Source of the DNA: Henriciella sp.
GTDB taxonomy: Bacteria; Pseudomonadota; Alphaproteobacteria; Caulobacterales; Hyphomonadaceae
DNA length: 64,000 nt
Reading direction: 5' to 3'
Assembly: GCA_013214545.1 (NCBI GenBank)
Contig: JABSQB010000012.1
Location: 1 to 64,000, forward strand
Below the pieces are notes generated by a model that made no database searches, was not told where the DNA came from, and saw nothing but the letters and a program-made list of their open reading frames with translations. The position numbers and the translations under genes are program-made. How positions within the stretch are numbered: the first letter of the stretch is position 1; every line of letters starts with the position of its first letter. Shown here in pieces: positions 35,550 to 44,178 of the stretch.

Positions 35550-36410
35550 CTAAAGATCGAGGGACAACTGACCACCGAGTCCAGAGCGACTCACAACCCC
35601 CTTATGCCGCGCCGGAATCAGTCGTGCGCGCCAGACATCAGGTAAGTGCCGAATAAGCTCTGTGATTCGCGCCGCACGGATCTCCTGCCCTGCAGCCAGA
35701 TACTGGTTCCGCGCTGTCACCGCCGCCTGCCAGGTCTCGCGCACTGAGATCAAACCCAGCGCCAGATAAGACGAAAGCTGCTCGATATATGAAACTTCGG
35801 AGGTCGCCGCCGCGCCAATCCGGCTGAGATCGGAAACCGGGCCGAGCACAGCTCTCAAGGTCTCGATTGCTGCCTTGCGGCCGCCTGCTGCGGTTTGGCT
35901 GGCGGGGGGCAATGATGGTGGCTGACCAATCCCAATCTGCCCGGCTGGCAAGTCACCGGGCGCTTCGTGCCGCGGCGCAGCCATGAACGCGTCCCAGGCG
36001 GCGGCAGAGCTGGTCTCGTCAGACACATGCGCTGGCCCAAATTGCGGGAAGGTTCGCCAGGCCACACCGGCCCGCATGCACCAGGCTTCAACCTCCGCGT
36101 CGCTGGGCTGCGCGGTGGCCGTTTCATGCGTGTAGAGGCTCAGCAGATTATGCTGGCGATGCAGCTCTGACAGAACCGTCACCGGATCACCCTGGCGATA
36201 ATGCAGGGCGCCGCCGCGCTGCTCCAGAGCGGCATCAAGCTCCTTTAAGCTCTCGACCAGAAACGGGGCCGGCGCCTCCCCCGCGCCAAAAACAAATAGC
36301 GGCACAACGACGCCGCCATCGCGCGTGGCGGCCAGGCACGCCGCCTTGAGCGCTGCATGATCATGCACGCGCAAGTCTTGCCGGAACCAGAGGATATGTA
36401 CGCCACTCAT
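35550..36410 (-). pseudogene. Truncated cryptochrome/DNA photolyase
   Basis: The 286-residue product matches the N-terminal part of photolyases: IWFRQDLRVHDHAAL-type start (here ILWFRQDLRVHDH), FVFGAGEAPAPFLVESLKELDAAL, and then the start of the FAD domain (SYLALGLISVRETWQAAV). Normal proteins run to about 470-510 residues. Here the flavin-binding core ends after RITELIRHLPDVW and a short unrelated-looking tail (ARHKGVVSRSG...). No remaining photolyase sequence is seen downstream to 35300. Either a pseudogene or a photolyase-like remnant that binds only antenna cofactor. Confidence 0.75.
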
Positions 36411-36448
36411 GGAACATATATAGAACATTCGGTGCGGTTTGTCCAGAT

Positions 36449-36479
36449 TCTATCTCTGAGTGTGCATTCTCTATCTCTG
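36449..36479. repeat. Two 10-bp direct repeats at 21-bp spacing upstream of the photolyase remnant
   Basis: TCTATCTCTG occurs at 36449-36458 and at 36470-36479, again with a 21-bp period. It lies 40-70 bp upstream of the photolyase start on the minus strand, where an operator would sit. The surrounding 36411-36640 is AT-rich. Confidence 0.35.
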
Positions 36480-36810
36480 GTTTCTTGTTTTAAATATACC
36501 GCCATTTTTGAAATGTATTGTGAGCAAGTATATTTATGATTCATTTTCTATAGATGAGTTTCTGGAAAATATAAGTCCAGATTTTAGCAAAATAGACACT
36601 TCAAATCCAAGTACTATCAAGGTACGGAAAACCAACGAGCAAATCGTCCCGGCACCGCTTGAAGCCTATTCTTATCGCAGCCGTGTCTCGCCCGGTCAGA
36701 GAACACTGCTCACTTTTTTCCTGGCTGCGCTCGGGATCGCAGCGCTATTGTCACCAGGAGCCTCAGCACGGTGGTTTCAACCGTCTTGCTGCTCGTTTTC
36801 AGTTCATTGA
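36460..36810 (+). pseudogene. Out-of-frame N-terminal part of the glycosyltransferase
   Basis: An open frame of up to 116 codons that ends 40 nt inside the glycosyltransferase frame. Its last part (RSRVSPGQRTLLTFFLAALG) reads like the first membrane helix of processive GT2 enzymes, and the hydrophobic run continues without a break in the other frame from 36771 (VVSTVLLLVFSSLILLRS). This indicates a frameshift between about 36750 and 36771. The first 70 codons are AT-rich and unlike local coding. This stretch (36411-36770) is otherwise without a gene. Confidence 0.55.
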
Positions 36811-38000
36811 TCCTTCTCAGGAGCATCCTGATCATTGCCGGGTTTACCGGCCGGTTCTTGCTGCCACGCGACCACATTTCATTTAAGAAAGCCGAGACCC
36901 ATCCGACATTTTCAGTCTTGATTGCAGCCTATCGTGAAGCCGAGATGATGGAGCAATTGGCGCAGGCACTGAGCAAACTGTCCTGGCCCGCCGATAAAAT
37001 TGAGTACTTTCTTCTGCTAGAGGTCGACGACCCGGAGACGCACAAAGCGGCAAAGGCGGCAAGTTTTCCCCCGAACACCAGTTTGATCAGGGTTCCGTCC
37101 GGCGGCCCAAAAACAAAACCGAATGCACTGAACTTCGGCCTGTCGTTGTCGCGTGGAGACATCGTGACGGTTTACGACGCCGAAGACCAACCGCACCCCG
37201 CCCAACTTCGTACGGTGCACAACGCGCTTCGTCATGCCCCCGACAGGACGGTCTGCGTGCAGGCGCCACTGGTTGCGCGAAACGTCGACCAAAACTGGAT
37301 CTCCGCTCAATGGGCGCTTGAATATGCTGTTCACTTCGGTCTTCTGGTCCCTGGCTCCTCAAGCTATCGCATGCCAATTCCGCTCGGTGGAACCAGCAAC
37401 CACATTCGTCGCGATGCTCTGTTAGCCTTGGGCGGATGGGATGCGTGGAACGTGATCGAGGACGCCGACCTAGGCATGCGCATGGCACGCGCTGGACTAC
37501 TGACGACGACAATACGCACACCGACATTCGAGACCGCGCCAAGCTGTTTCAATATCTGGTGCTTGCAGCGTCGGCGGTGGCTCAAAGGGTTCCTACAAAC
37601 GTGGTTGGTGTTGATGCGCAATCCTGTGCAAACGCTTCGTCAGATGGGCCTGACTCAGTTCCTGTTTGTGCAGATTGTGCTGGGCGGTACGATCTTAACA
37701 TCATTGGCTTATGCGCCCGTCGCTGTGCTGGTCATCGCTGCATGTTTCTCGAACCAGCTAGAGATTGGAGCAGTTGGGATCACAATGCTTTTCTCCGGTC
37801 TCACCCTCGGCCTTATGGGCGATTTGCTCGCGCCGGGGCGATGGTCCTGGATGCGGGTGTTGGCAACCGTCACGCGGCCCTTTTACTGGCCGCTCCACAG
37901 CATCGCTGCCTATAGCGCAGTTTGGGAGCTTGCGACCCGGCCGTTTTTCTGGGCAAAGACACCGCATCAACCTAGTGATGCGGAGCCTCAAGCATTTTAA
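36771..38000 (+). CDS. Family 2 glycosyltransferase (XagB-like), probably lacking its natural 5' end
   Basis: A 409-residue membrane glycosyltransferase. It has a membrane helix at the start, the GT2 core FSVLIAAYREAE, DxD-type YDAEDQPHP, the ED motif VIEDADLGMRMAR, the QRRRW motif and three or four C-terminal helices. It would polymerise or export a polysaccharide. The frame opens with a GTG at 36771 with no ribosome site, and related proteins are longer; the missing N-terminus appears in another frame upstream. It may be non-functional, or the break may be a sequencing error. Confidence 0.82.
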   Translation: MVSTVLLLVFSSLILLRSILIIAGFTGRFLLPRDHISFKKAETHPTFSVLIAAYREAEMMEQLAQALSKLSWPADKIEYFLLLEVDDPETHKAAKAASFPPNTSLIRVPSGGPKTKPNALNFGLSLSRGDIVTVYDAEDQPHPAQLRTVHNALRHAPDRTVCVQAPLVARNVDQNWISAQWALEYAVHFGLLVPGSSSYRMPIPLGGTSNHIRRDALLALGGWDAWNVIEDADLGMRMARAGLLTTTIRTPTFETAPSCFNIWCLQRRRWLKGFLQTWLVLMRNPVQTLRQMGLTQFLFVQIVLGGTILTSLAYAPVAVLVIAACFSNQLEIGAVGITMLFSGLTLGLMGDLLAPGRWSWMRVLATVTRPFYWPLHSIAAYSAVWELATRPFFWAKTPHQPSDAEPQAF

Positions 38001-38227
38001 TCGACTGGATCATAAGCCTGAGCCTGGCCGCCGGCTGCATAGCCCTCGGCCTGTTCGCGCATAGCAAGCTCGGCACGGTGCGCAAGAAAGACCAGCGCCC
38101 GCACCAAGTGCCCTGGGGCTTGGTGATGATTGGCTGCGTGTTCGGGATATTTCTGGTTGTCGTTCACCTGATGAACCTGATCGGTGTCGAAACCGGCCCG
38201 GAGAACAGTATGTTTGGGCGGTTCTAG
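37994..38227 (+). CDS. Small two-helix membrane protein with an apparent ATT start
   Basis: A 77-codon frame missed by ATG/GTG/TTG searches. It reads ATT-TTA-ATC-GAC-TGG and then a hydrophobic helix (SLSLAAGCIALGLFA), a basic loop (VRKKDQRPHQVPWG), a second helix (VMIGCVFGIFLVVVHLMNLI) and the end ETGPENSMFGRF. Codon use is like its neighbours. The ATT is 8 nt after GGAG and overlaps the glycosyltransferase stop. An in-frame stop (TGA at 37976) limits the frame upstream; ATT use as in infC is inferred. A GTG within the first loop is the next standard start. Confidence 0.65.
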   Translation: MLIDWIISLSLAAGCIALGLFAHSKLGTVRKKDQRPHQVPWGLVMIGCVFGIFLVVVHLMNLIGVETGPENSMFGRF

Positions 38228-38299
38228 ACACAAAACGGTAACTTGACTCATCATCTCTTGTTCGCTTTATGTTCTCTTTCGCAAGAAGGAGGACGGACA

Positions 38300-38683
38300 A
38301 TGCCGACACCACAAGAACTGATGCAACTGGGCGAGACACTGGTGGAGCTTTGCTCCAATCGGAAAGAAGGCGAATTGCAGGACAAGTATTATGCGACCGA
38401 TGCCGTGTCGGTGGAGGCTGTGGCGATGCCAACCGGTAGCGCAGAATCCGCCGGGCTCGAAGCGATCAAGGCCAAGAATGAATGGTGGTACAGCGCGCAT
38501 GAGCTGCATTCCAGCGAGGTTGAGGGCCCATTCGTGCATGGCACCGACCGGTTCAGCGTGATCTTCAACATAGACGTGACGCAGAAAGAAAGCGGAGAGC
38601 GTATGCAAATGCGAGAGATCGCGACGTATCATGTCAATGAGGATGGCAAGATCACACGCGAAGAGTTTGCTTACGCCGTTTAG
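38300..38683 (+). CDS. SnoaL/NTF2-like protein
   Basis: A 127-residue protein of the NTF2-like/SnoaL-like fold: an opening helix (LMQLGETLVELCSNRKEGELQDKYYATDAVSVEA), ESAGLEAIKAKNEWWYSAHELHSSEVEGPFVHG and a REIATYHVNEDGKITREEFAY end. This fold serves as enzyme or binding pocket; the substrate is unknown. The start is set by AGGAGG upstream of the ATG. Followed by two acyl-CoA dehydrogenase genes. Confidence 0.82.
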   Translation: MPTPQELMQLGETLVELCSNRKEGELQDKYYATDAVSVEAVAMPTGSAESAGLEAIKAKNEWWYSAHELHSSEVEGPFVHGTDRFSVIFNIDVTQKESGERMQMREIATYHVNEDGKITREEFAYAV

Positions 38684-38788
38684 GCGCTCTGACCCGGCGT
38701 CAGACATGGCCATTGCCGGACCCGGTGGTTATGCTGCTGCATCTGCGAACAAAAGCAGGTGCAGCAGCACCCATACGGGAGAATGAAG

Positions 38789-40003
38789 ATGGCCTTTGAT
38801 GCCCCTGAAGATCTCGACGAATTCCGCACAAGCGTGCGGGACTGGCTCGAGGAAAATTGCCCCCCAAGCATGCGCACCCCAATGAAGGATGATGAAATCG
38901 TCTGGGGCGGCAAGCGCGAAAAATTCAAGAACCCAGAGTCCAAGCTCTGGCTTGAGCGCATGGGCGACCAAGGTTGGACCGCGCCGGAATGGCCCGCCGA
39001 ATATGGCGGCGGCGGCCTCAACAAAGCGCAGGCGCGCGTTCTGCAACAAGAGATGCGCCGCATTCGTGCGCGTCCCCCACTCTTCTCGTTTGGGCTCTGG
39101 ATGTTTGGTCCGGCCCTGCTCGAGTTCGGCAATGAAGAACAAAAGAAGCGCTTCATCCCGGACATTGTCAAAGGCAAGACGCGCTGGTGTCAGGGCTATT
39201 CAGAGCCAGGCGCCGGATCGGACCTCGCCGGGCTTCAGACCAAATGCGAGGACAAAGGCGATCACTGGCTGATCAATGGCCAGAAAGTCTGGACCTCTTA
39301 TGCTGATCAGGCGGACTGGATTTTCTGCCTCGTGCGGACCGACAAGACCGTGAAGCATGAGGGCATCAGCTTCCTCGTATTCGATATGGAAACCGAAGGC
39401 GTTGAAGCGCGGCCGATCAAGCTGATCTCCGGGTCGTCGCCATTCTGCGAGACCTTCTTCACGGATGTGAAAGTCCCCAAGGATCAACTCGTCGGTCAGC
39501 TCAATGCGGGCTGGACGATTGCCAAGCGCTTGCTGCAGTTTGAGCGCTCGTCAATCTCGGCTGGCGGCTTCGGTGGTACCGGTGGATCCGGCATTCTGCC
39601 TCCGCAGGAATATGCCAAGCAGCATGTCGGCGTTGACGAAACTGGCCGCGTGGCGGATGGCGATCTGCGCGCCCGCATCACCGATCATTTGATGTATGCC
39701 AAGGCGTTCGGCCTGACGGTTCAGCGCTCCACAGAGGAAGCCAAAGCCGGTCAGGAAGTTGGCCACACCGCTTCCATCATGAAATACGCCGCCGCCAAGA
39801 TGAACCAGGACAAGTGCGAACTGCTGGTTGAGGCGCTCGGCACGGATGGTCTCGGCTGGGACGGTGATGGCTTTGCTGAAGATGCTAAGAAAGCCACCCG
39901 CGGCTGGCTCCGCTCGAAAGGCAACTCGATCGAAGGCGGCACCAGTGAAATCAATCTCAACGTGGTCGCCAAGCGCGTCCTCGGTCTGCGGGAGCACCAA
40001 TAA
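38789..40003 (+). CDS. Acyl-CoA dehydrogenase (large subunit-like)
   Basis: A 404-residue flavoprotein oxidising acyl-CoA in beta-oxidation or a related catabolic route. Family marks are WTAPEWPAEYGGGGLNKAQ, CQGYSEPGAGSDLAGLQT, INGQKVWTSYAD and the C-terminal SIEGGTSEINLNVVAKRVLGL. The ATG at 38789 follows GGGAGA by 7 nt; earlier ATGs are less likely. It overlaps the next dehydrogenase by 1 nt (TAATG), and paired acyl-CoA dehydrogenases of this kind often form heteromers, as in steroid catabolism. Confidence 0.94.
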   Translation: MAFDAPEDLDEFRTSVRDWLEENCPPSMRTPMKDDEIVWGGKREKFKNPESKLWLERMGDQGWTAPEWPAEYGGGGLNKAQARVLQQEMRRIRARPPLFSFGLWMFGPALLEFGNEEQKKRFIPDIVKGKTRWCQGYSEPGAGSDLAGLQTKCEDKGDHWLINGQKVWTSYADQADWIFCLVRTDKTVKHEGISFLVFDMETEGVEARPIKLISGSSPFCETFFTDVKVPKDQLVGQLNAGWTIAKRLLQFERSSISAGGFGGTGGSGILPPQEYAKQHVGVDETGRVADGDLRARITDHLMYAKAFGLTVQRSTEEAKAGQEVGHTASIMKYAAAKMNQDKCELLVEALGTDGLGWDGDGFAEDAKKATRGWLRSKGNSIEGGTSEINLNVVAKRVLGLREHQ

Positions 40004-41139
40004 TGAGTTTCGTACTTTCTGAAGACCAACAAATGTTGCGCGACACAGCGATGGCGTTTGCGCGCGATGAAATGCCGGTGACGCATCTGCGTGAGCTGCG
40101 CGATGGCGGCGCCAATGGCGTTGATGCCGAGATGCGCGGCAAGCTGGCCGAGCTCGGTTTCTTTGGCGTGCTCGTGCCGGAAGAGCATGATGGCGTCGGC
40201 CTTGGCATGGTTGCCATGGGTCAGATCATGGAGGCGCAAGGCCGGACCATTGCGGCGACACCATTGCTGCAAACCGCGGTCATCGGCGCCAGCGTTCTGA
40301 TCCTTGGTGGCTCAGAGGCGCAAAAGGCTGAATGGCTGCCCAAGATTGCCAGTGGTGAAGTCACTGTGGCAGTCGCTGTCGATGAAGGCACGCACCACGC
40401 GCCGCTGAACATCGCCACTGAAGCCGAACGCAACGGTCAGGGCTACACGCTGAATGGCGCCAAGCGCTATGTCACCGATGGCCATCACGCCGATGTCTTC
40501 ATCATCGCCGCCCGGACCTTTGGTGAAGCGGGTCAGGCGCATGGCATCAGTCTGTTCCTGGTTCCGAATGATGCGACTGGGCTTAGCGTCCAGGCCCTCA
40601 ACACGGTCGACTCACACGGCGCGGCGCATTTGTCTCTGGACGATGTAGCGGTCAGCGAGGACCATGTTGTCGGCGCCGTCGATGCCGGTTGGGAAGTACT
40701 GGAGCCCGCGCTCGATCGCGGCCGAATTGCCCTTGCCGCCGAAGCCTTTGGCAGCGCGCAAGCCGCCTTCGATATGACGCTCGAATACATGCAGACCCGC
40801 AAACAGTTCGGGCAGCTGATTGGCTCCTTCCAGAGCTTGCAGCACCGCGCGGCAAAAATGTTCACAGAGCTTGAACTTACCCGCTCCTGTATCGCAGCCG
40901 CTCTGTCTGGCGTTGACGAGAACCGCAATGACGTGGCCGAGCTTGCAAGCCTCGCCAAGGCCCGGGCTTCGGATCTGATCCATCTCGTATCGAACGAGAC
41001 GGTGCAGTTCCATGGCGGCATCGGTATGACGGATGCGCATGATAGCGGCCTCTATATGAAGCGCGCGCGGGTGCAGGAAGCCCTGCTCGGCGGCGCGTCT
41101 TATCACCGCGATCGATACGCCAAACTGAACGGGTTTTGA
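40003..41139 (+). CDS. Acyl-CoA dehydrogenase (second subunit-like)
   Basis: A 378-residue acyl-CoA dehydrogenase with a less conserved middle (IASGEVTVAVAVDEGTHHAPLN in place of the usual T-E-P-xxGSD), consistent with the partner subunit of a heteromeric enzyme. The C-terminal QFHGGIGMTDAHDSGLYMKRA helix is typical. The start codon overlaps the first dehydrogenase stop. A hairpin terminator follows at 41180. Confidence 0.93.
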   Translation: MSFVLSEDQQMLRDTAMAFARDEMPVTHLRELRDGGANGVDAEMRGKLAELGFFGVLVPEEHDGVGLGMVAMGQIMEAQGRTIAATPLLQTAVIGASVLILGGSEAQKAEWLPKIASGEVTVAVAVDEGTHHAPLNIATEAERNGQGYTLNGAKRYVTDGHHADVFIIAARTFGEAGQAHGISLFLVPNDATGLSVQALNTVDSHGAAHLSLDDVAVSEDHVVGAVDAGWEVLEPALDRGRIALAAEAFGSAQAAFDMTLEYMQTRKQFGQLIGSFQSLQHRAAKMFTELELTRSCIAAALSGVDENRNDVAELASLAKARASDLIHLVSNETVQFHGGIGMTDAHDSGLYMKRARVQEALLGGASYHRDRYAKLNGF

Positions 41140-41179
41140 TCGTCAGCGATTGACCCGGAAAGATAGACCCGACTAGGCT

Positions 41180-41209
41180 CCCTTCAATCCAATTGAAGGG
41201 GGCCTTTTT
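41180..41209 (+). terminator. Terminator of the acyl-CoA dehydrogenase operon
   Basis: CCCTTCAA (41180-41187) and TTGAAGGG (41193-41200) form an 8-bp stem followed by GGCC and TTTTT (41205-41209). The T-tract overlaps the likely TTG start of the next gene, and the GAAGGGGG of the stem is also its only ribosome site. Confidence 0.6.
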
Positions 41210-42800
41210 GGTTCGGTTTATTCCTTTTCTGATCGTGCTCGCGCTACTGGCCTTGAGCCTTTGGGGTGCGACTGGCTTTGCCTGGTTATGGGTCGCCGTG
41301 GCCATTTTCGGAGCGCTGACCCTGGTCGGTCTCAGTGATCTCATTCAGACCCGGCACACGCTGTGGCGCAACTTTCCGCTGCTTGGTCGAATGCGCGGCG
41401 TGGCCGAGAAGATCCGCCCCTTTTTCCGCTCATACGCCGTCGAAAGCCAGACCGAAGGCCGTCCGTTCAATCATGAGGAACGCGCCATGGTTTATGCGCG
41501 CGCACAGAATGTTTCCTCGGTTGAACCATTCGGCAGCCATCTCGACATCGAACATCCGCCGCACGAATGGGTGTCACACTCCATCGCCGCCGTGCATCCG
41601 GAGGAGACTAACCCACGGATTCAGATTGGAGCCCCCGGCACAGCGCAGCCCTATTCTGCCAGCATTCTCAATATCTCCGCGATGAGTTTCGGCTCCCTCG
41701 GCGCCCATGCGATTGAAGCGCTCAATCGCGGCGCTGCAAAAGGCGGCTTCTTTCATGATAGTGGCGAAGGCGGCGTGTCGCGTTATCACAAGGCGGGCGG
41801 CGGGGACCTGGTCTGGGAACTTGGCTCTGGCTATTTTGGCTGCCGGGGGCGCGATGGCAGCTTCGACCCTGAGCAGTTCGAAGAGACCGCCAAACTCGAT
41901 CAGGTGAAGATGATCGAGGTCAAGCTCAGCCAGGGCGCCAAACCGGGGCATGGCGGTGTTCTGCCCGGCGCAAAAGTCACGCCGGAAATTGCAGAGGCGC
42001 GGGGCATCCCGATTGGCGAGACCTGTTTCTCGCCTCCGCACCACACTGCCTTTGACAATCCTAAAGGCCTACTCGATTTCCTGGCTCAGCTGCGCGAGCT
42101 ATCCGGCGGTAAGCCCGTCGGTTTCAAACTCTGCATTGGCAATCGCTGGGAATTCCTCGCCATTTGCAAAGCCATGGTCGAGACGGGCCAGAGGGCGGAT
42201 TTCATCGTCATTGACGGCGCCGAAGGCGGCACGGGGGCCGCGCCAGCGGAATTCCTTGACCATGTTGGTGCACCGCTGCGCCAGGGCCTGGTCTTTGCCC
42301 GCAACGCACTTGTTGGATGCGGCCTGAAGGATGACATCAAACTCGGCGCCAGCGGCAAGCAAGTCTCAGCCTACAATATGGCCGCGTCTCTGGCGCTCGG
42401 CGCGGACTGGATCAATACGGCGCGCGGCTTCATGTTTGCCCTCGGCTGCGTGCAGTCGCTGCATTGCCACAATAATACCTGCCCAACGGGTATTGCGACC
42501 TCAGACCCGGGCCGACAGCGCGGCCTCGTGGTCTCCGACAAGGCCGACCGGGTTTTCCATTTTCACAAGAACACGGTCGCAGCTCTGATGGAGGTTGTCG
42601 GCGCGGCTGGGTGCGAGCATCCGGATGAGCTCGCCCCACATCATATTATGCATCGCACGGCAGCTGAGGAGTCGGTACCCGCCGATCACCTCTACCAATT
42701 GCTGGCGAGAAACGCCTTGCTTGAGGATGGTTACACGACCCACCTCGCTCAGGAATGGGCCATGGCACAGAGTGGGAGCTTTGACCCCGTGCTCAGCTAG
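41208..42800 (+). CDS. FMN-binding glutamate synthase-like protein
   Basis: About 530 residues: two N-terminal hydrophobic helices, then the FMN-binding/synthase barrel of GltB (SAMSFGSLGAHAIEALNRGA, HDSGEGGVSRYH, IVIDGAEGGTGAAPAEF) and the Cys-rich CHNNTCPTGIATSDP for a 3Fe-4S cluster. Unlike GltB it lacks the glutaminase domain and has a membrane anchor; such stand-alone proteins are common and of unclear role. The start at TTG (41208) is tentative; a TTG at 41193 would add five residues. Confidence 0.88.
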   Translation: MVRFIPFLIVLALLALSLWGATGFAWLWVAVAIFGALTLVGLSDLIQTRHTLWRNFPLLGRMRGVAEKIRPFFRSYAVESQTEGRPFNHEERAMVYARAQNVSSVEPFGSHLDIEHPPHEWVSHSIAAVHPEETNPRIQIGAPGTAQPYSASILNISAMSFGSLGAHAIEALNRGAAKGGFFHDSGEGGVSRYHKAGGGDLVWELGSGYFGCRGRDGSFDPEQFEETAKLDQVKMIEVKLSQGAKPGHGGVLPGAKVTPEIAEARGIPIGETCFSPPHHTAFDNPKGLLDFLAQLRELSGGKPVGFKLCIGNRWEFLAICKAMVETGQRADFIVIDGAEGGTGAAPAEFLDHVGAPLRQGLVFARNALVGCGLKDDIKLGASGKQVSAYNMAASLALGADWINTARGFMFALGCVQSLHCHNNTCPTGIATSDPGRQRGLVVSDKADRVFHFHKNTVAALMEVVGAAGCEHPDELAPHHIMHRTAAEESVPADHLYQLLARNALLEDGYTTHLAQEWAMAQSGSFDPVLS

Positions 42801-43507
42801 GCCTCGTGCGGACTTATTTTGCCGGCGTCTTCCTGTTTTCGGATCATGTAAGAGACAACGAACGCGCCAATCATCTTGCCGATAATGAAGACGACCCAAT
42901 TGGCAATGTGCAGCGTATTGCCATCGGCGATCGGAAAACCTGCCGCGCTGAAGGCGAGCTGTTGTCCCGCATTGATCTGCTTAGCGAGGTCAGCCCCGTA
43001 AAGGAAAACCGACGTATCAATCGGTGCGGCAACAGCGGACGAGAGAAGGATACGGGTCGACAGCCGGTACTTGGTAAAAGTGAAGAGCAGCCAGTCAAAG
43101 AATTCAGAGATCGCAAAAGCCAGTCCGGATGCGAGCGCGATGACGGGCCAAGCGTAGAAGAATGACCAGCCGATGGCCAGCGCCATGCAGATCAGGACCA
43201 TCTGCTTCATCTCGCGCTGCACAAAATCGCGCACGACAAAAACCAGGCCGGTTACCACGGTCATTGGATGCAAAGACAGGCCCTTAGAAAAGGTCTCGTT
43301 CGGGGCAACGATGGCAAATTCCGGGATGATCCCAAACGACCAGTTCAGAAATGGGATCAGGGCAACATAGATGTAGGCCCATAGGCGCCCGCCGAGGCGG
43401 TGAATGATGTAATAGGTCGCCGCCAACCCGAGAATGACAATCAGCAAATATTGCGGTTGCCCGTTCGTCAGCGCGCCAACCAAGCCATTATAGAAGTCGA
43501 GAAACAT
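42797..43507 (-). CDS. VUT-family transporter (queuosine-precursor-transporter related)
   Basis: A 236-residue membrane protein with about six helices. It has the VUT/YhhQ-like layout with SLHPMTVVTGLVFVVRDFVQRE near residue 85 and an SEFFDWLLFTF helix near 135. Substrate for this subclass is uncertain (queuine/preQ precursors or another vitamin-like compound). No preQ1 riboswitch is seen upstream. It is divergent from folA and convergent with the glutamate-synthase-like gene (4-bp overlap). Confidence 0.85.
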   Translation of the reverse strand: MFLDFYNGLVGALTNGQPQYLLIVILGLAATYYIIHRLGGRLWAYIYVALIPFLNWSFGIIPEFAIVAPNETFSKGLSLHPMTVVTGLVFVVRDFVQREMKQMVLICMALAIGWSFFYAWPVIALASGLAFAISEFFDWLLFTFTKYRLSTRILLSSAVAAPIDTSVFLYGADLAKQINAGQQLAFSAAGFPIADGNTLHIANWVVFIIGKMIGAFVVSYMIRKQEDAGKISPHEA

Positions 43508-43601
43508 GTACCAGCCTCACATCCGTTCTTGTCATGTCCCCACGAACGCGCCTAAACGCAACAGATTGATATGGGGTCAACAAATACGGAGCGCGCGCAG
43601 C

Positions 43602-44120
43602 ATGTCCAGCATCAAACTCTGTTTGATCGTCGCCCGCGCCCGCAACGGGGCGATTGGTAAGGATGGCGATCTGCCCTGGCGCCTCTCGGATGACTTGATC
43701 CACTTCAAACAAACCACGCGCGGCTGCCCAGTCATCATGGGGCGCAAGACCTGGGAGAGCCTGCCCGTGCAGCCCTTGCCGGGACGCGATAATATCGTGT
43801 TGAGCCGTGATGGGCAGTACGCCGCCCCGCAGGCACGCGTATACACATCGTCCCCCGCCGCCATCGCGGCCGGACGGGCGCTGGCCGCGGCGGCCTCCAA
43901 GCCAGAATTCTTCGTGGTTGGCGGCGAGGCCATTTACGCGGCTGCCCTGCCCTTTGCCGATCGACTCTATGTGACTGAAGTCGATACTGAGATTGAAGGC
44001 GATGCCTTTTTTCCCGACTTCGACACCGCTGCGTTCGCCGAAACTGATAGCCGCCACGTTGAGGCAAACGAGAAAAACCAGTTCAGTTTCACTATCAGGA
44101 CGCTGGATCGCCTCGCGTAA
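43602..44120 (+). CDS. folA: Dihydrofolate reductase
   Basis: A 172-residue DHFR making tetrahydrofolate. Motifs are LIVARARNGAIGKDGDLPWRL, catalytic SDDLIHFK, VIMGRKTWESLP, VVGGEAIY and DTEIEGDAFFP. I start at MSSIKLC with GGAG upstream; the open frame further up has no support. No thyA lies beside it in the window, unlike the usual thyA-folA pair. Confidence 0.96.
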   Translation: MSSIKLCLIVARARNGAIGKDGDLPWRLSDDLIHFKQTTRGCPVIMGRKTWESLPVQPLPGRDNIVLSRDGQYAAPQARVYTSSPAAIAAGRALAAAASKPEFFVVGGEAIYAAALPFADRLYVTEVDTEIEGDAFFPDFDTAAFAETDSRHVEANEKNQFSFTIRTLDRLA

Positions 44121-44178
44121 ATCTTGCGGGATGCGAAACCGGACGCCACACTCATAAAGACAGTGAGGAGTATGGCTG

